Below are positions 18,070-26,972 of a stretch of DNA of 39,791 nt, one piece after another. A program made the position numbers and the translations under genes. Under the pieces are notes generated by a model. The model made no database searches, was not told the origin of the DNA, and saw only the letters and a program-made list of their open reading frames with translations. Positions within the stretch are counted from its first letter, which is position 1. Each line of letters starts with the position of its first letter. Origin of the DNA: Candidatus Sulfopaludibacter sp. SbA3 (GTDB lineage Bacteria; Acidobacteriota; Terriglobia; Bryobacterales; Bryobacteraceae); contig CAMDED010000065.1 in assembly GCA_945893365.1 (NCBI GenBank), positions 1-39,791 of the forward strand. Direction: 5' to 3'.

Positions 18070-19829
18070 GGCGTTGAATCGGTCACTATTACATTATGAT
18101 ACAGCACCGGGCGCTTCTCTTCAAACTGAGTGCGCGTCAGCCGCAAAGGTCCTGACGCCCGGCTGCCGGTCAAGCTCTCGAAGAATTCCTGCAAGGGTCC
18201 GTTCTTGGGCGACGCCCGGAAATCGAAGACGATCTCTCGCGCGTCGTGGCGCTCAAACAGGCTCAGTAAACAACGGTGCTCGATGCGGCGCGAAAACGCG
18301 CGGCAACTCATCACCCAGACATCCACGTGGATCTCGTCTCCGCGCACCAGGCCGGCCAGCACCGCGATCTTGCCGAGCGGGCCGAACTTGTCCTGGTAGT
18401 TAACCGCGGCTAGAATGGCGTTCGGGTCCGCGAGCCGCCGCCGCCAGTCGCCTTCCGTGTAGCGCGCGCCGTTCAGGTTGAACTGGTTTGTCTTGTTGAC
18501 CAGCTCCAGCGTGCGCGGGTCCAATTGGGAAGCGCCGTAGTCGATGGTCATGGTGGCGTCCGCCAGCCGCAGAAAGGCCTCGGCGGCACTCCCGCTCTCA
18601 ACTTCGCGGAACGCCGCGCCTTGGCGGATACTCTCCAACCGCAACGCGTCTTCGCCGGCAATCCGCGGCTTTCCGAACCAGTCGCGAAGGCGCCGCAGCA
18701 AAGCGTGGCACGCGGCGGGGTCGTTTTTCGGAAAGAGCGCACACTCGATTCCAGGGTGCGCCGCCTCCACCTCGGCGAGTTCCATGGGGCTGTCGTCCAC
18801 GAAAACGACGCTGCCCGCCCCGATATTCCATGCTTGCAGAATGCGCCCGACCGATCCCGACTTGGGATTCCAATGCACCTCCAACGGATAGATCTTGCCG
18901 GGCGGCAGGAGAATGTCCGGTCGAGCCAGCGCGCCGGCGGCGGTCCGCGCGTCGTTCTTGCTTGCCACCGCGATCAGCACGCCCTCGTCGGCAAACGAAG
19001 CCAGCAGCTTCTGGTAGAGCCCATGCAAGGAATGGTGGCTGTCCAGATCCCATGCCACATTTTCGGGTCCGATCTCGCCTACCAAGCCGTGCCAGAGTGT
19101 GTCGTCCAGATCCGTCACAAGTCCCTTCTTCGGTTCCGGAGGGGCCAGAAGGAGCGCCAACGTCGCGGCCACCGCATCGGCGTGCGGAAGCGTGTACGGC
19201 AAACCGCTCGATAGTTCCGATTTCAAGTCGAACCGGGACCCCGGTGGCGAGTCTTGCGCCAAGCGCGAGGCGTCGGCGAGCGTGGCGCCCGGACGGCGGA
19301 CCACGCGAAGCGCGAAGCCGTTCAGTTCCCGGTCGAGTAACAGGCGGGCTTCCGGCGCCTGCCAGCCCGGCACGTGAAACAGCGGTGGTAGCGGCAGCGT
19401 AGGCAAGCAACAGGCGATGGGCACACCCGGATCGAGTTGTTCCACCGCGGCGCCGATCCGGTCCAGCATTCGCGTCGCGCTCGTTACGATATCCGCCACC
19501 GCCGCCGGACTCCAGGCTCCCGCTCCGCGGAATCCCAGCCGCGGATCGAGATCCTGCCACTCCAAAACCAGCGCCGCCGCATGAGGCCGCGCCCCGCGTA
19601 ACGACTCGAGCGTTCCCGCCGTGTCGCCGAAGAGTCCTTTGGCGATAACGATCCGGCGTCCACTCAGGCGCTGCTGCAATCGGGCTCCGAGCAGCGTCTC
19701 CAGATGCAGCGGAGTGAAGCCGCAGACGAGAGCCGCTTCAAATGGTTCACCGCCGCGCGGTGCGGATTGGAGGACTTTGAGCGCCTCGCTGATTTTCACA
19801 ATGGAACCGAAAGAACCTGCCCTCTTCAA
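18066..19829 (-). CDS. FkbH-like HAD-IIIC protein
   Basis: A protein of up to 587 residues. Residues 1-230 are an SGNH-like, poorly conserved N-terminal domain. A HAD domain follows with the nucleophile motif DLDDT at 240-244 (LVTDLDDTLWHG), VASKND, and VFVDDSPMELAEV. The C-terminal part, with NKTNQFNLNGARYTE and VWVMSCRAFSRRIE, is typical of FkbH. Known FkbH enzymes take D-1,3-bisphosphoglycerate and load a glyceryl group on an ACP. The adjacent ACP makes the same reaction likely here. The first codon at 19829 is TTG; GTG at 19799 is an alternative and neither has a clear Shine-Dalgarno site. It heads a four-gene minus-strand cassette. Confidence 0.9.
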   Translation of the reverse strand: MKRAGSFGSIVKISEALKVLQSAPRGGEPFEAALVCGFTPLHLETLLGARLQQRLSGRRIVIAKGLFGDTAGTLESLRGARPHAAALVLEWQDLDPRLGFRGAGAWSPAAVADIVTSATRMLDRIGAAVEQLDPGVPIACCLPTLPLPPLFHVPGWQAPEARLLLDRELNGFALRVVRRPGATLADASRLAQDSPPGSRFDLKSELSSGLPYTLPHADAVAATLALLLAPPEPKKGLVTDLDDTLWHGLVGEIGPENVAWDLDSHHSLHGLYQKLLASFADEGVLIAVASKNDARTAAGALARPDILLPPGKIYPLEVHWNPKSGSVGRILQAWNIGAGSVVFVDDSPMELAEVEAAHPGIECALFPKNDPAACHALLRRLRDWFGKPRIAGEDALRLESIRQGAAFREVESGSAAEAFLRLADATMTIDYGASQLDPRTLELVNKTNQFNLNGARYTEGDWRRRLADPNAILAAVNYQDKFGPLGKIAVLAGLVRGDEIHVDVWVMSCRAFSRRIEHRCLLSLFERHDAREIVFDFRASPKNGPLQEFFESLTGSRASGPLRLTRTQFEEKRPVLYHNVIVTDSTP

Positions 19830-20311
19830 TTCTAAATCAAGAATGTCCGTCCGGGTATTCTGGATGGCTTCCAGTGGGGCTATCGATTGCCCGATTCCCG
19901 AAGCCGCCTTTCAAGAGTCCGATCCAAACAAATCTGAAGCCCGACCTTCCGCTTTTGTCACGGTAACGAAGCATCCGCTCGCCAGACGATGAAATCACCG
20001 GTTTCATGTCATGGACCCCGCGCGGCGTGGGCTTAAAGTCGCCGGCGCGATTCGAGCCGTTCACAGCGGCGCTTTGAAGTCGTAGCGAGTCCATGTTGTC
20101 GTCCCGGCGCCGGCATGTCGGAACGCCGGGGGTGCAGAGCATTGAAACGACTCCTAAAAACGGCGGATAGCCGGTCCCGCCACGATGGCGCGCCGCTCCT
20201 GAGGATCTCGCGTTACAACGGCGCTCGGTTCCGGCCAAGCCTGCGTGGTTCCTCCTCGTTTGACGTGGCGCCGGCGCTTGTGCGCTCCGCAAAGAACCCG
20301 CGGCCCGAGCC
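19830..20311. other. Intergenic stretch upstream of the FkbH cassette
   Basis: About 480 bp between the pseudopilin stop and the FkbH start, both on the minus strand. It must contain the cassette promoter, but I see no clear -10/-35 pair, intact reading frame, RNA gene or mobile-element end. Confidence 0.4.
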
Positions 20312-21748
20312 TCAGTTTCGCGGCCTCGGCGGCGCGCCGGGCTGTGGAATCGGTTGCGGAACGGGCTGCGAGCCCGGCTGCCCCGCGGCCGGAGCCGGAG
20401 CCCCGAAGCCTCCGCCGAATCCCGAGCCGAAACCAGCCCCGAAACCGCCTCCACCCGAACCGGAGCCGGCAGGCAGCGGCGCGGCATTCTGGCCGCCCGG
20501 ACGAGGGACAAAGCCGGCTCCTGGTTGAGCTTGGCCGGGAAAGTTTCCACCCCCTCCAAACTGCTGCCCGAAGGCGCCGCTTCCGGGAAGAGGCTGAAAC
20601 CCGCCACCCACCTGACCTGGCTGAACCGGGGCTGCCGGAGTTCCAACCGGTGTAGATCCGGCCGGAACGGCTCCCGTACCCGCCCCGCCTGCGGACCCCA
20701 CCACCGCCTTGTCTTTACTGAAATCGTAAATGAACTCCCACTCGTTGTACTTGTCGCGTTCGTTGTAAATCTTGATCCCGGTCTGCTCGGACAGACTGGC
20801 GACTCCGGCGATGCCCGCGCCGATCGACGCCCCGCCGCCGAGTGGCGAACCCACTCCCGGTGGCGGTCCGCCAGGCCTGGGACTTGTGAGAAGCTGGCCT
20901 ATCATTCTCGTGGCGTCGTTCTGTCCGGGGATCGGAAACGCATTCGACCCGCCCGCCTGCCCAGGATAGGGGTTCGGCTGCGGGGAGACCCCGCCAGTTT
21001 GAGAATTTACCGGTGGAGCCGGATAGAACGACCCGAATCCTCCGCCGATCTGGGGAGACGGAGCGCCTGCGCTCTGTTGCCCTGGAATCTGTGGATATAC
21101 CTGTCCCGGATACGGCTGCTGTCCGGGTACCTGCTGATTCTGATACGGTTGACCGGGATTGAGTATCTGTCCCGGGTACTGCGGTTGCGGATTTGGCTGC
21201 TGCCCGGGTTGGCCTGGATACGGCGAACCTCCCGGCGGCAGATCAGTTCCTATAGTTGTAGAATCTGAAGGCCGAGGCTGCGGCCCGTCGCTGGCCCTCC
21301 TGGGCGGAAGAGCCGTCGCCGCGCCGGACGGCGGGGAAGCCGAGCCGAGGATCGTGGTATTTACGAGGTACGGGTTAAAGCCCTGATCCTTCTTTTCCTG
21401 ATCTTTTGGCTTGTTGGTGATGGAATCCGTGAAGACCCCGCCCGGACCCACGTGAATCAGCCGCCATTCCTTCTTGCCGGACATCGGATCGTCGTACCTC
21501 TTACGAAGGAACCGGACATTGTTGGTGTTCTCAAGGGCGTCAATCGTGGGCGGATACTGCTTAGTTTTACGAAAATAGAGTTCGATTGCCCGCATGTACT
21601 CTTCGCCCCGGTCGATCAGCAATTGTTCCTTCCGCCGCTGGGCTTCGAACAGAATTCGGGGTGTCTCAATATAGAGAGTGATCGCGACCGCCGCAGCCAG
21701 GGCGAACACCAGCAGCACCGCGAAACCGGACTCCCGGGGCGCCTTCAT
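20312..21748 (-). CDS. Pseudopilin-like protein with long Pro/Gly/Gln-rich tail
   Basis: A 478-residue protein. The N-terminus (MKAPRESGFAVLLVFALAAA) resembles a type IV prepilin leader: a short basic stretch, a Gly-Phe cleavage site at 8-9, then a hydrophobic helix to about 29. The usual Glu at position 5 of the mature helix is absent. Residues 30-130 look like a pseudopilin globular head (RGEEYMRAIELYFRKTKQYP). The remaining 350 residues are low complexity, rich in PGQ, GQQPYPGQ and, near the end, GGGFGAG repeats. One structured island (KIYNERDKYNEWEFIYDFSKDK) lies at about 326-347. It overlaps the PilP-like gene by 4 bp and closes the PilMNOP-like operon. The tail may reach through the periplasm or bind substrate; this is speculation. 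Confidence 0.78.
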   Translation of the reverse strand: MKAPRESGFAVLLVFALAAAVAITLYIETPRILFEAQRRKEQLLIDRGEEYMRAIELYFRKTKQYPPTIDALENTNNVRFLRKRYDDPMSGKKEWRLIHVGPGGVFTDSITNKPKDQEKKDQGFNPYLVNTTILGSASPPSGAATALPPRRASDGPQPRPSDSTTIGTDLPPGGSPYPGQPGQQPNPQPQYPGQILNPGQPYQNQQVPGQQPYPGQVYPQIPGQQSAGAPSPQIGGGFGSFYPAPPVNSQTGGVSPQPNPYPGQAGGSNAFPIPGQNDATRMIGQLLTSPRPGGPPPGVGSPLGGGASIGAGIAGVASLSEQTGIKIYNERDKYNEWEFIYDFSKDKAVVGSAGGAGTGAVPAGSTPVGTPAAPVQPGQVGGGFQPLPGSGAFGQQFGGGGNFPGQAQPGAGFVPRPGGQNAAPLPAGSGSGGGGFGAGFGSGFGGGFGAPAPAAGQPGSQPVPQPIPQPGAPPRPRN

Positions 21749-22515
21749 CCCGTTTCCTCCAGCATGGGCAGAGTTTGCTGCGCCTTCGAATCGACATCTT
21801 CCATCACGACGGAATTCAGTCCGATGCGGACGATCCTGTACCGTTTCTTCACGACTTCACCCTCCTCGGCGACCAGAATCTCGTCTCCGTCGAGGAAAAA
21901 CGCCCGCTTCCTGCCCTCCCGCCGCAGCGTCGAGTATCCATAGAACTTGAGATTGATTGGAGCGGCTGCGGGTTTCGCCGGTGTGGTAGCCGTTCTTGCC
22001 GCCTCTTGAATCTTCTCCTGGGCGATCTGCGCGGGAGTCTTGGGCACTATCTTCACATCGGGGAGCTTCGGGGCCGGTGGAGCGGGGGGAGCGGAGAACT
22101 GGAACAGGTTTCGTCCGCCGCCCGCGTGCTCGATCGCCTGGACTTTGGCGAGCAGGTCAAGCCGCAAAGTGGGATCTATCGTCGTCGGATCGGGCCGGTC
22201 TTCCGGGCGCTTGGGCTTGAGCGACGGACGGAACTCCTGGATTCCACCACCTCGCCGTCCGCGGGGATCGCGCTTGGCGGAGCTCGCTGGAACGCGGTCG
22301 GCCGCCGCTGGCACGGCAACGCTCGGCACGGCAGCGCTCGGCGCTGTGGACGGCGCGGCCGGAGTCGCCTTAGGAGGGATCGAGGCGGTCTTGCTCACGG
22401 GCTCGGGCATGGGCGCGCCGGGCTGCGAAAGCACGTTGGTGTAGAAAAGATACGCGCCGGCCAGCGACAAGCCCGCCAGCATCGCGACTTTTTTTGGTTC
22501 CGCCCCTAGCTTCAT
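21745..22515 (-). CDS. PilP/GspC-like inner-membrane pilus assembly protein
   Basis: A 256-residue protein with one N-terminal membrane helix (8-28), a Pro/Ala-rich linker (about 30-85), the short motif GGGRNLFQF, which in GspC/PilP-type proteins precedes the HR domain, and a C-terminal beta domain (FYGYSTLRREG, AFFLDGDEILVAEEGEVV, GLNSVVMEDV). That fits the periplasmic homology region that links the inner-membrane platform to the secretin. It overlaps its upstream (PilO-like) and downstream (pseudopilin) neighbours by 4 bp each. No secretin gene is in this window. Confidence 0.75.
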   Translation of the reverse strand: MKLGAEPKKVAMLAGLSLAGAYLFYTNVLSQPGAPMPEPVSKTASIPPKATPAAPSTAPSAAVPSVAVPAAADRVPASSAKRDPRGRRGGGIQEFRPSLKPKRPEDRPDPTTIDPTLRLDLLAKVQAIEHAGGGRNLFQFSAPPAPPAPKLPDVKIVPKTPAQIAQEKIQEAARTATTPAKPAAAPINLKFYGYSTLRREGRKRAFFLDGDEILVAEEGEVVKKRYRIVRIGLNSVVMEDVDSKAQQTLPMLEETG

Positions 22516-23123
22516 TGCGCCGCGCTCGCCTCCTCGCTGAGAAAAGTGTCCATCTTGAGACTGACGTTCAACATCTGTCCGGTTTGCTGCGGTGTCGCCT
22601 GCATGCTTTCTATGATCAGAAACTTCGGACTGCGGTCGAGCTGGTTCATGAAGCGCGTCAGATTCGCGTACGGCGCTTCGAAATCGGCCGAAATTCGCAG
22701 CGTCGTCAGCGTATCGCTTCCCTCCACCGGCTCCATCGTGTAGGTATAACCCTTTGGCTTGATTCCCGCATCAACCGCGACCCGGTCGAGTTCTCCTACA
22801 ATCGTCGAAAATGAGATCCGGCGGCTGAGGGTGTATTGCGTCAGGAACTGGTCTCCCTCTTTGCGTCCTTTCTCGATCTTCACGACCAGCGCCTGCGCCC
22901 GTTTCAGCGCGCTCTGCTGCGTGAGGCTCTGAGCCCGCAACTCTTCGAGCCGGCGCATGACGTCTTCCGCCGACCCGCCCCAAGGATGGAACGCAAACAG
23001 CGCCGCACCGAGATTCGCCACCAGAAGCAGACCCAAAACGGCGCGAACAGCCACGCGTGGGTCCCTGATGAGCCTCGGATCCACACCCTTTAGTATCGCG
23101 GAAATGTCCATGCTCTTCAGCAT
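22512..23123 (-). CDS. pilO: PilO-like pilus assembly protein
   Basis: A 203-residue bitopic protein. It has a short cytoplasmic start, one membrane helix at about 26-45, a coiled coil at about 50-90 (RRLEELRAQSLTQQSALKRA), then a ferredoxin-like domain (YTYTMEPVEGSD, TLRISADFEAPYANLTRFMNQLD). It pairs with PilN in type IV pilus and type II secretion platforms. The in-frame Met5 (MDISAILKG) is an alternative start. It is separated from the pilN-like gene by an unusual 207-bp spacer and is coupled to the PilP-like gene downstream. Confidence 0.8.
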   Translation of the reverse strand: MLKSMDISAILKGVDPRLIRDPRVAVRAVLGLLLVANLGAALFAFHPWGGSAEDVMRRLEELRAQSLTQQSALKRAQALVVKIEKGRKEGDQFLTQYTLSRRISFSTIVGELDRVAVDAGIKPKGYTYTMEPVEGSDTLTTLRISADFEAPYANLTRFMNQLDRSPKFLIIESMQATPQQTGQMLNVSLKMDTFLSEEASAAQ

Positions 23124-23257
23124 CCGAACCGTCCCTGAAACAGCGCCGCCACGGTTTCAGAGTCGCCGGACGCGCGACGGCATTGGAAAATTGCGGAAAC
23201 ACGAGACGGGAGGTCGCGGGCAGGTACGCCCCGCAGGGCCTCTGACAAAGCCGTTGA

Positions 23258-23286
23258 CTGGCCGGGAGGCCTGTCCCACCTGCCAG
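23258..23286. repeat. Imperfect palindrome in the pilN-pilO spacer
   Basis: The 29-bp sequence runs from CTGGC to GCCAG with an inner GGGA/TCCC stem around CAGGCC. It lies in the only gap (23124-23330) of an otherwise overlapping operon. It may be a small inserted repeat or an attenuator-like hairpin. Confidence 0.45.
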
Positions 23287-23330
23287 TTTGGCGCCCGGGT
23301 TGGAGAGTCAGTTCCATGGCGAGTTCATGG

Positions 23331-23897
23331 TCAGAGTTTTTGGGCATAGCTCACGCTAATCCGGAACCGGAATAAGGGTTCGGTCTGAGTCGGCGCCAAG
23401 CTGTTCTGAACCGCCGTTGCGCCAAACAGCTCCGAGCCCTCAAGCTTCCGCAGGAACTCGAGCACGGGTCCGGTCCCCTCAGCGCCCACAAACATGTCAA
23501 GAAACACGCGGTTCTGCGGGTCAAGCTGCGGGCGAATGGAGATGATTCGCACGTTGTGCGGCGTCATGCTTTCAAGATCCGCGAAGATGCGCGTCCAACT
23601 GATTCCCTTGCGGTAGATCAGCGCGTTCAGAAACAGGCTGCGGTCCAGGACTTCGGCATTTTCGGGTTTGCGCAAGATGCCACTGAGGCGGCTCTGTTCC
23701 GCGTTCAGCTTCTGCAGCTCACGTTCGATGCGAGCGGTTTCGGCGAGGCTATCCGCCATCAGCGCCCGCTCGTTGAGCGCGAGCGACGCGAGCATGACAA
23801 GTACCACGATCATCATGGCGCCCACCGCGGCCGAGGCGACCAGAATCGCTCTGTCGCGGCGGAATGGCTCACTTGCGAGGTTGACCGGAATTCGCAT
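23331..23897 (-). CDS. pilN: PilN-like pilus assembly protein
   Basis: A 188-residue bitopic protein. The cytoplasmic N-terminus MRIPVNLASEPFRR is the conserved PilN peptide that docks on PilM. A membrane helix at 18-41 and a coiled coil (ERALMADSLAETARIERELQ) follow, then a ferredoxin-like periplasmic domain with ISWTRIFADLESMTPHNVRI. It sits 10 bp downstream of the PilM-like gene. Confidence 0.82.
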   Translation of the reverse strand: MRIPVNLASEPFRRDRAILVASAAVGAMMIVVLVMLASLALNERALMADSLAETARIERELQKLNAEQSRLSGILRKPENAEVLDRSLFLNALIYRKGISWTRIFADLESMTPHNVRIISIRPQLDPQNRVFLDMFVGAEGTGPVLEFLRKLEGSELFGATAVQNSLAPTQTEPLFRFRISVSYAQKL

Positions 23898-23907
23898 TGC
23901 TTCCTGC

Positions 23908-24792
23908 CTAGTTCGATCCCGAAGAAATCGACTTCAAATACCCGTGCAGGCCGGCGTCACCCTCGCCAGGCACTCCCCGCGCCGAACGTACCGGCTCGAC
24001 TTCAACGGCGAGGTCGGCTTGAAACCGGCGTCCAGCCTCGTCCGACATAACTCCGAATCCGCACAAGAGGAGCTTTTCCGCTTTCACGCCCAAGCTGTCT
24101 TCAATGTACACGAACGTCGGGTAAAGATCCGCCGCAACATCGTCGAGCGAGATTGCCGCAATCTCGAGCGACCGGACCAGCTTCAGCCGGCCTTTCTCAA
24201 TCACCATCACGGTCAGGACGCCGCCTGTCAGCTTCGCTACTACCGTGACCGCCTGTCCTTCGACGAGTTCGAGCGCGGCGAGCGAGGAGATAGTCACAAA
24301 GCCCGGATTCAGGCCGGCGGCGCGAAACGGCGCTTCATACCGCGCCACGATCTCGACAGGCGCTACGACCACGACGACATGAATCCGTTTCCCTTCGGCG
24401 GCCTGCGGCGCGAAACTCAATGCGGCCGATTCGAGGTCGAACGGCACGCTCTTTTTCATCCGGAACCGGATCAGAGACAGCTGCTCGGCGGCGTCTTTTG
24501 GAAAACTGTCGAAATCGAGCACGGCGACGCGCGCGCAGTAATCGGGGAGTATCAACGCGGCATCGCGCCGTTTCCTGTTGCCGTTGGGCGGTATGAGTTC
24601 CCGAACCGCCGCCGCCAGATCGTCGGGTTGCAAAACATTATCGTGTACGGGAGAGATAGAGAGCACGCCAACCGGCAGGGGGCGTACGGTGAACTCCGAT
24701 GGGCCTCGGAGCCTGGCCATGGCGATTCCGCGGCTGGAGATTTCAAACGCCAGCGACGGAGGCGGATCGCGGAATACCGCGGCGAGGCGCAT
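23908..24792 (-). CDS. pilM: PilM-like actin-fold protein
   Basis: A 294-residue soluble protein of the PilM/GspL cytoplasmic type. It begins with FEISSRGIAMARLRG, contains DAALILPDYCARVAVLDFDSFP, the YxAPF segment (RYEAPFRAAGLNP), and late KAEKLLLCGFGV, which correspond to the actin-like nucleotide-binding elements, although the phosphate loops are divergent. It binds the PilN N-terminal peptide on the inner face of the membrane. It is the first gene of the operon; its promoter should lie in 24793-24860. It lacks the C-terminal membrane helix of GspL, which supports the PilM assignment. Confidence 0.8.
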   Translation of the reverse strand: MRLAAVFRDPPPSLAFEISSRGIAMARLRGPSEFTVRPLPVGVLSISPVHDNVLQPDDLAAAVRELIPPNGNRKRRDAALILPDYCARVAVLDFDSFPKDAAEQLSLIRFRMKKSVPFDLESAALSFAPQAAEGKRIHVVVVVAPVEIVARYEAPFRAAGLNPGFVTISSLAALELVEGQAVTVVAKLTGGVLTVMVIEKGRLKLVRSLEIAAISLDDVAADLYPTFVYIEDSLGVKAEKLLLCGFGVMSDEAGRRFQADLAVEVEPVRSARGVPGEGDAGLHGYLKSISSGSN

Positions 24793-24857
24793 ATAAAGGT
24801 TAGACGCGGCCCAGGCGGAAAACGTGCATTCGGGGCGTTACGCCGGTGACTGGATCA

Positions 24858-25382
24858 TCATGAGGCGACGCCGAGAATCCAGCCCTCAGTCTCTGCTTTC
24901 TTCTTCCGCTTTCCCTCTTGCAAAGGCTTCAAGAAGCCCGCGAGCGCTCCGCAGCGGTCAGCCTGCCGCATCCACGCCGCGATTGAATAGGCGTCGTGTT
25001 GATGTGAATCATCGCTCTCTCGCGGGAAACTCCGGCTCCAGAGTGCGGGATAGACTTCCGCCACAGCCGATCGTCCCGGAGGTACGCACCAGCCGTCAAA
25101 CGGCCAGAAGTGGACCCGCTCAGCCAGTTCTCGCCGGAAATGTAGCAGCCACGGCAGGCCCGCGTGAGTGGACTTCGCGACCGAGCCCGGCACGTCGAGT
25201 GGAAGACCGATTTGGCCCCGGCTCGAACCTCCGTAAGACGCGTCGGGAGGATTGTCGACGGAGAATTTTGGTTCGAGAGAGGGAGGGAGGAATGGAGGAA
25301 TTGGGCACGCGGCATAGGGTTGATGTTCTGAGAGGCGTTTCGAGGTTTGATATGCCGGACAAAACATGGTGGGCTGGGCGGA
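24858..25382 (-). pseudogene. DUF429-family gene, frameshifted and 5'-truncated
   Basis: The minus strand encodes the C-terminal half of a DUF429 (predicted RNase H-fold nuclease) protein: GSVAKSTHAGLPWL, ERVHFWPFDGW, AEVYPALWSRSFPR, QHDAYSIAAWM and the terminal EGWILGV. The preceding part (TRLTEVRAGAKSVF) is in another frame. The switch occurs at about 25199-25202, where one missing base turns an expected Phe-Gln-Leu-Asp into Phe-His. The N-terminal ~120 residues are missing, and the transposase remnant begins at 25383, so the insertion probably removed them. Confidence 0.6.
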
Positions 25383-26583
25383 TTATGGGAACATAGCGGC
25401 CGCGGGCAAGTCTTTATAGATTTCGGCGGCCATCAGCCTCGACCGGAATTCTTTGGAAGTGCTTTGACGAAGTTGTGGTTTGACGTTGAGATACAGAAAG
25501 GCGTGGAAAAGAATAAGCGTGAGAAACGCCATCGGAAGGAAGCCCTCGATGGCGGCGGCGTCATGCTTGAACACGTGATCGGCATGCCGACCGTTTACCA
25601 ACTCGTTGAAGCCATGATTTTCGATGTCCCACCGCTGATGCCCAAAAGCCACGCCGCGCTCCACGGGAACTTGCGTCGGCGGTAGCGTCGTTACCCAGAC
25701 CCAATCACTGGTTTGGATCTCGTCCTTTTTGTCGAGCTGGCGCGCCTTACGGAACTGGTTTCCAAGGAACGAATAACTTGTATGGGAGCTTTCACCTCCG
25801 GCCTGGAGGCCAAATCGGGAAAGTCCCACCGGAGGCAATCGCGCGATCGGAAGGTTCTCTTTAGGGGCGGCACGGAATCGAACAGCCCGCCGACATCTTG
25901 ATAGTGATTCCGGCGTTCATCCTTGAGGACGGCCAAGACGTGTTTGCGGTGCTTCAGTAAAAGGTTGAAGAAGGGAGCACGGGCGTAGAGCGTCGGCCAG
26001 CACCAAGTCAAAAGCGCGTGGATAACGGGCCGGCACGCGCTCCAGCAAACGCGTGGCGGTGGCGACTTCATCCTCGCCGCGGCGTTGCGCTTCATGATCC
26101 AACGGCATCCGCAGCGGTTGGCGTCCGGGAGGCGTGCCCGTCACCAGCAGCAGCGTCACCTGCCGGTGGTAATACTGAATGCGGCTTCCGTGTTCGGAGG
26201 ATTCGTTCTAAAACACTCTGAGCAATGGCGGCGATAGCCGGCATGGCTTTCGTGGCCGTCAACAATAGCCAGGCTGATGCCCCTATTGTCCGGCAAAGCC
26301 TTACCGCGTTTCAGACATCGGTAGACTTGATGAATCGCTTCTCGCAACGTGTCCGCATCCATCTTGGAGTGTACGGCTCCCCTGTTGGGTGGCGGTTGAC
26401 CGGGGGGCGATGGTGCTGGATCCAAAAAGACACGGAGACCCTGCTCTTGTGCGAAATTCGCTGTTTCAAGCACCCATACTACCTTCCTGACTCGCTGGTA
26501 GTGGAAGAATTATCGCCGCTCTGGAGATATTACAGGGCAAGGTCATCGGCGAATGTCATGAGAGACACCGGCATCGGGAGTTC
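25383..26583 (-). pseudogene. DDE transposase remnant with multiple frameshifts
   Basis: Successive minus-strand frames give one transposase. The N-terminal part (26473-26160) has GISLAIVDGHESHAGYR, the middle (26159-25990) LERVPARYPRAFDLVLADAL, the next frame LYARAPFFNLLLKHRKHV and YQDVGGLFDS, and the last (25760-25383) WVWVTTLPPTQ, QRWDIENHGFNELVNG, HADHVFKH and LFHAFLYLNVKPQ. The Asp in LADAL and the Glu in RWDIENHGFNEL are likely catalytic residues of an IS4-like DDE fold. At least three frameshifts make it inactive. It separates a broken DUF429 gene from a truncated membrane-protein gene. Confidence 0.65.
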
Positions 26584-26783
26584 TTGAGCCTGAGCGCATC
26601 CAGCGACGAGACGAGGTTGACGGTCAACCCATCTTCGCCAAACAAATTCCCGACCGAGCGCCACAGAAAACTGCCGACCCAAGATAGCAGAAGCGTGGTG
26701 GCGACCGTGAACAAAAATCCAGGCACCAAACTCCCAAGGAAATCGACGAAGAATTCGCGAATGTATGTTCGATCAGGCGCCAT
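26556..26783 (-). pseudogene. N-terminal fragment of a membrane protein
   Basis: The minus strand encodes 75 residues: MAPDRTYIREFFVDFLGSLV, a hydrophobic helix (PGFLFTVATTLLLSWVGSFLW), and then a polar stretch that stops inside the transposase remnant. The combination of an N-terminal D-FLGSLVPGFLF segment and a single helix recurs in several uncharacterised bacterial membrane proteins, but I cannot name the family. The native C-terminus seems to have been replaced by the IS insertion near 26585. Confidence 0.4.
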
Positions 26784-26972
26784 CTCCCCTCCTAGATGGG
26801 CAGCGTATCGGAGTCGATGGTATGTCAGGCTGTTCTTGAATGCAAGCAGGCTTGATGCGCCACTTCAGGACTTCGCCTATGTATTCTCAGGCGGCGAGGG
26901 ACTAATCTACCCAAAAGCATTCACCGGGAGTGCGGCGGGAGCGCCGTGGATATGGACAGGGAGATCCCAGGA

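Noticed and set aside
20400-21300. Collagen-like or CRISPR-like repetition in the pseudopilin tail
   Set aside because: Repeats are irregular in length and sequence and stay in the coding frame; there are no equal-length spacers, so it is a low-complexity protein region.
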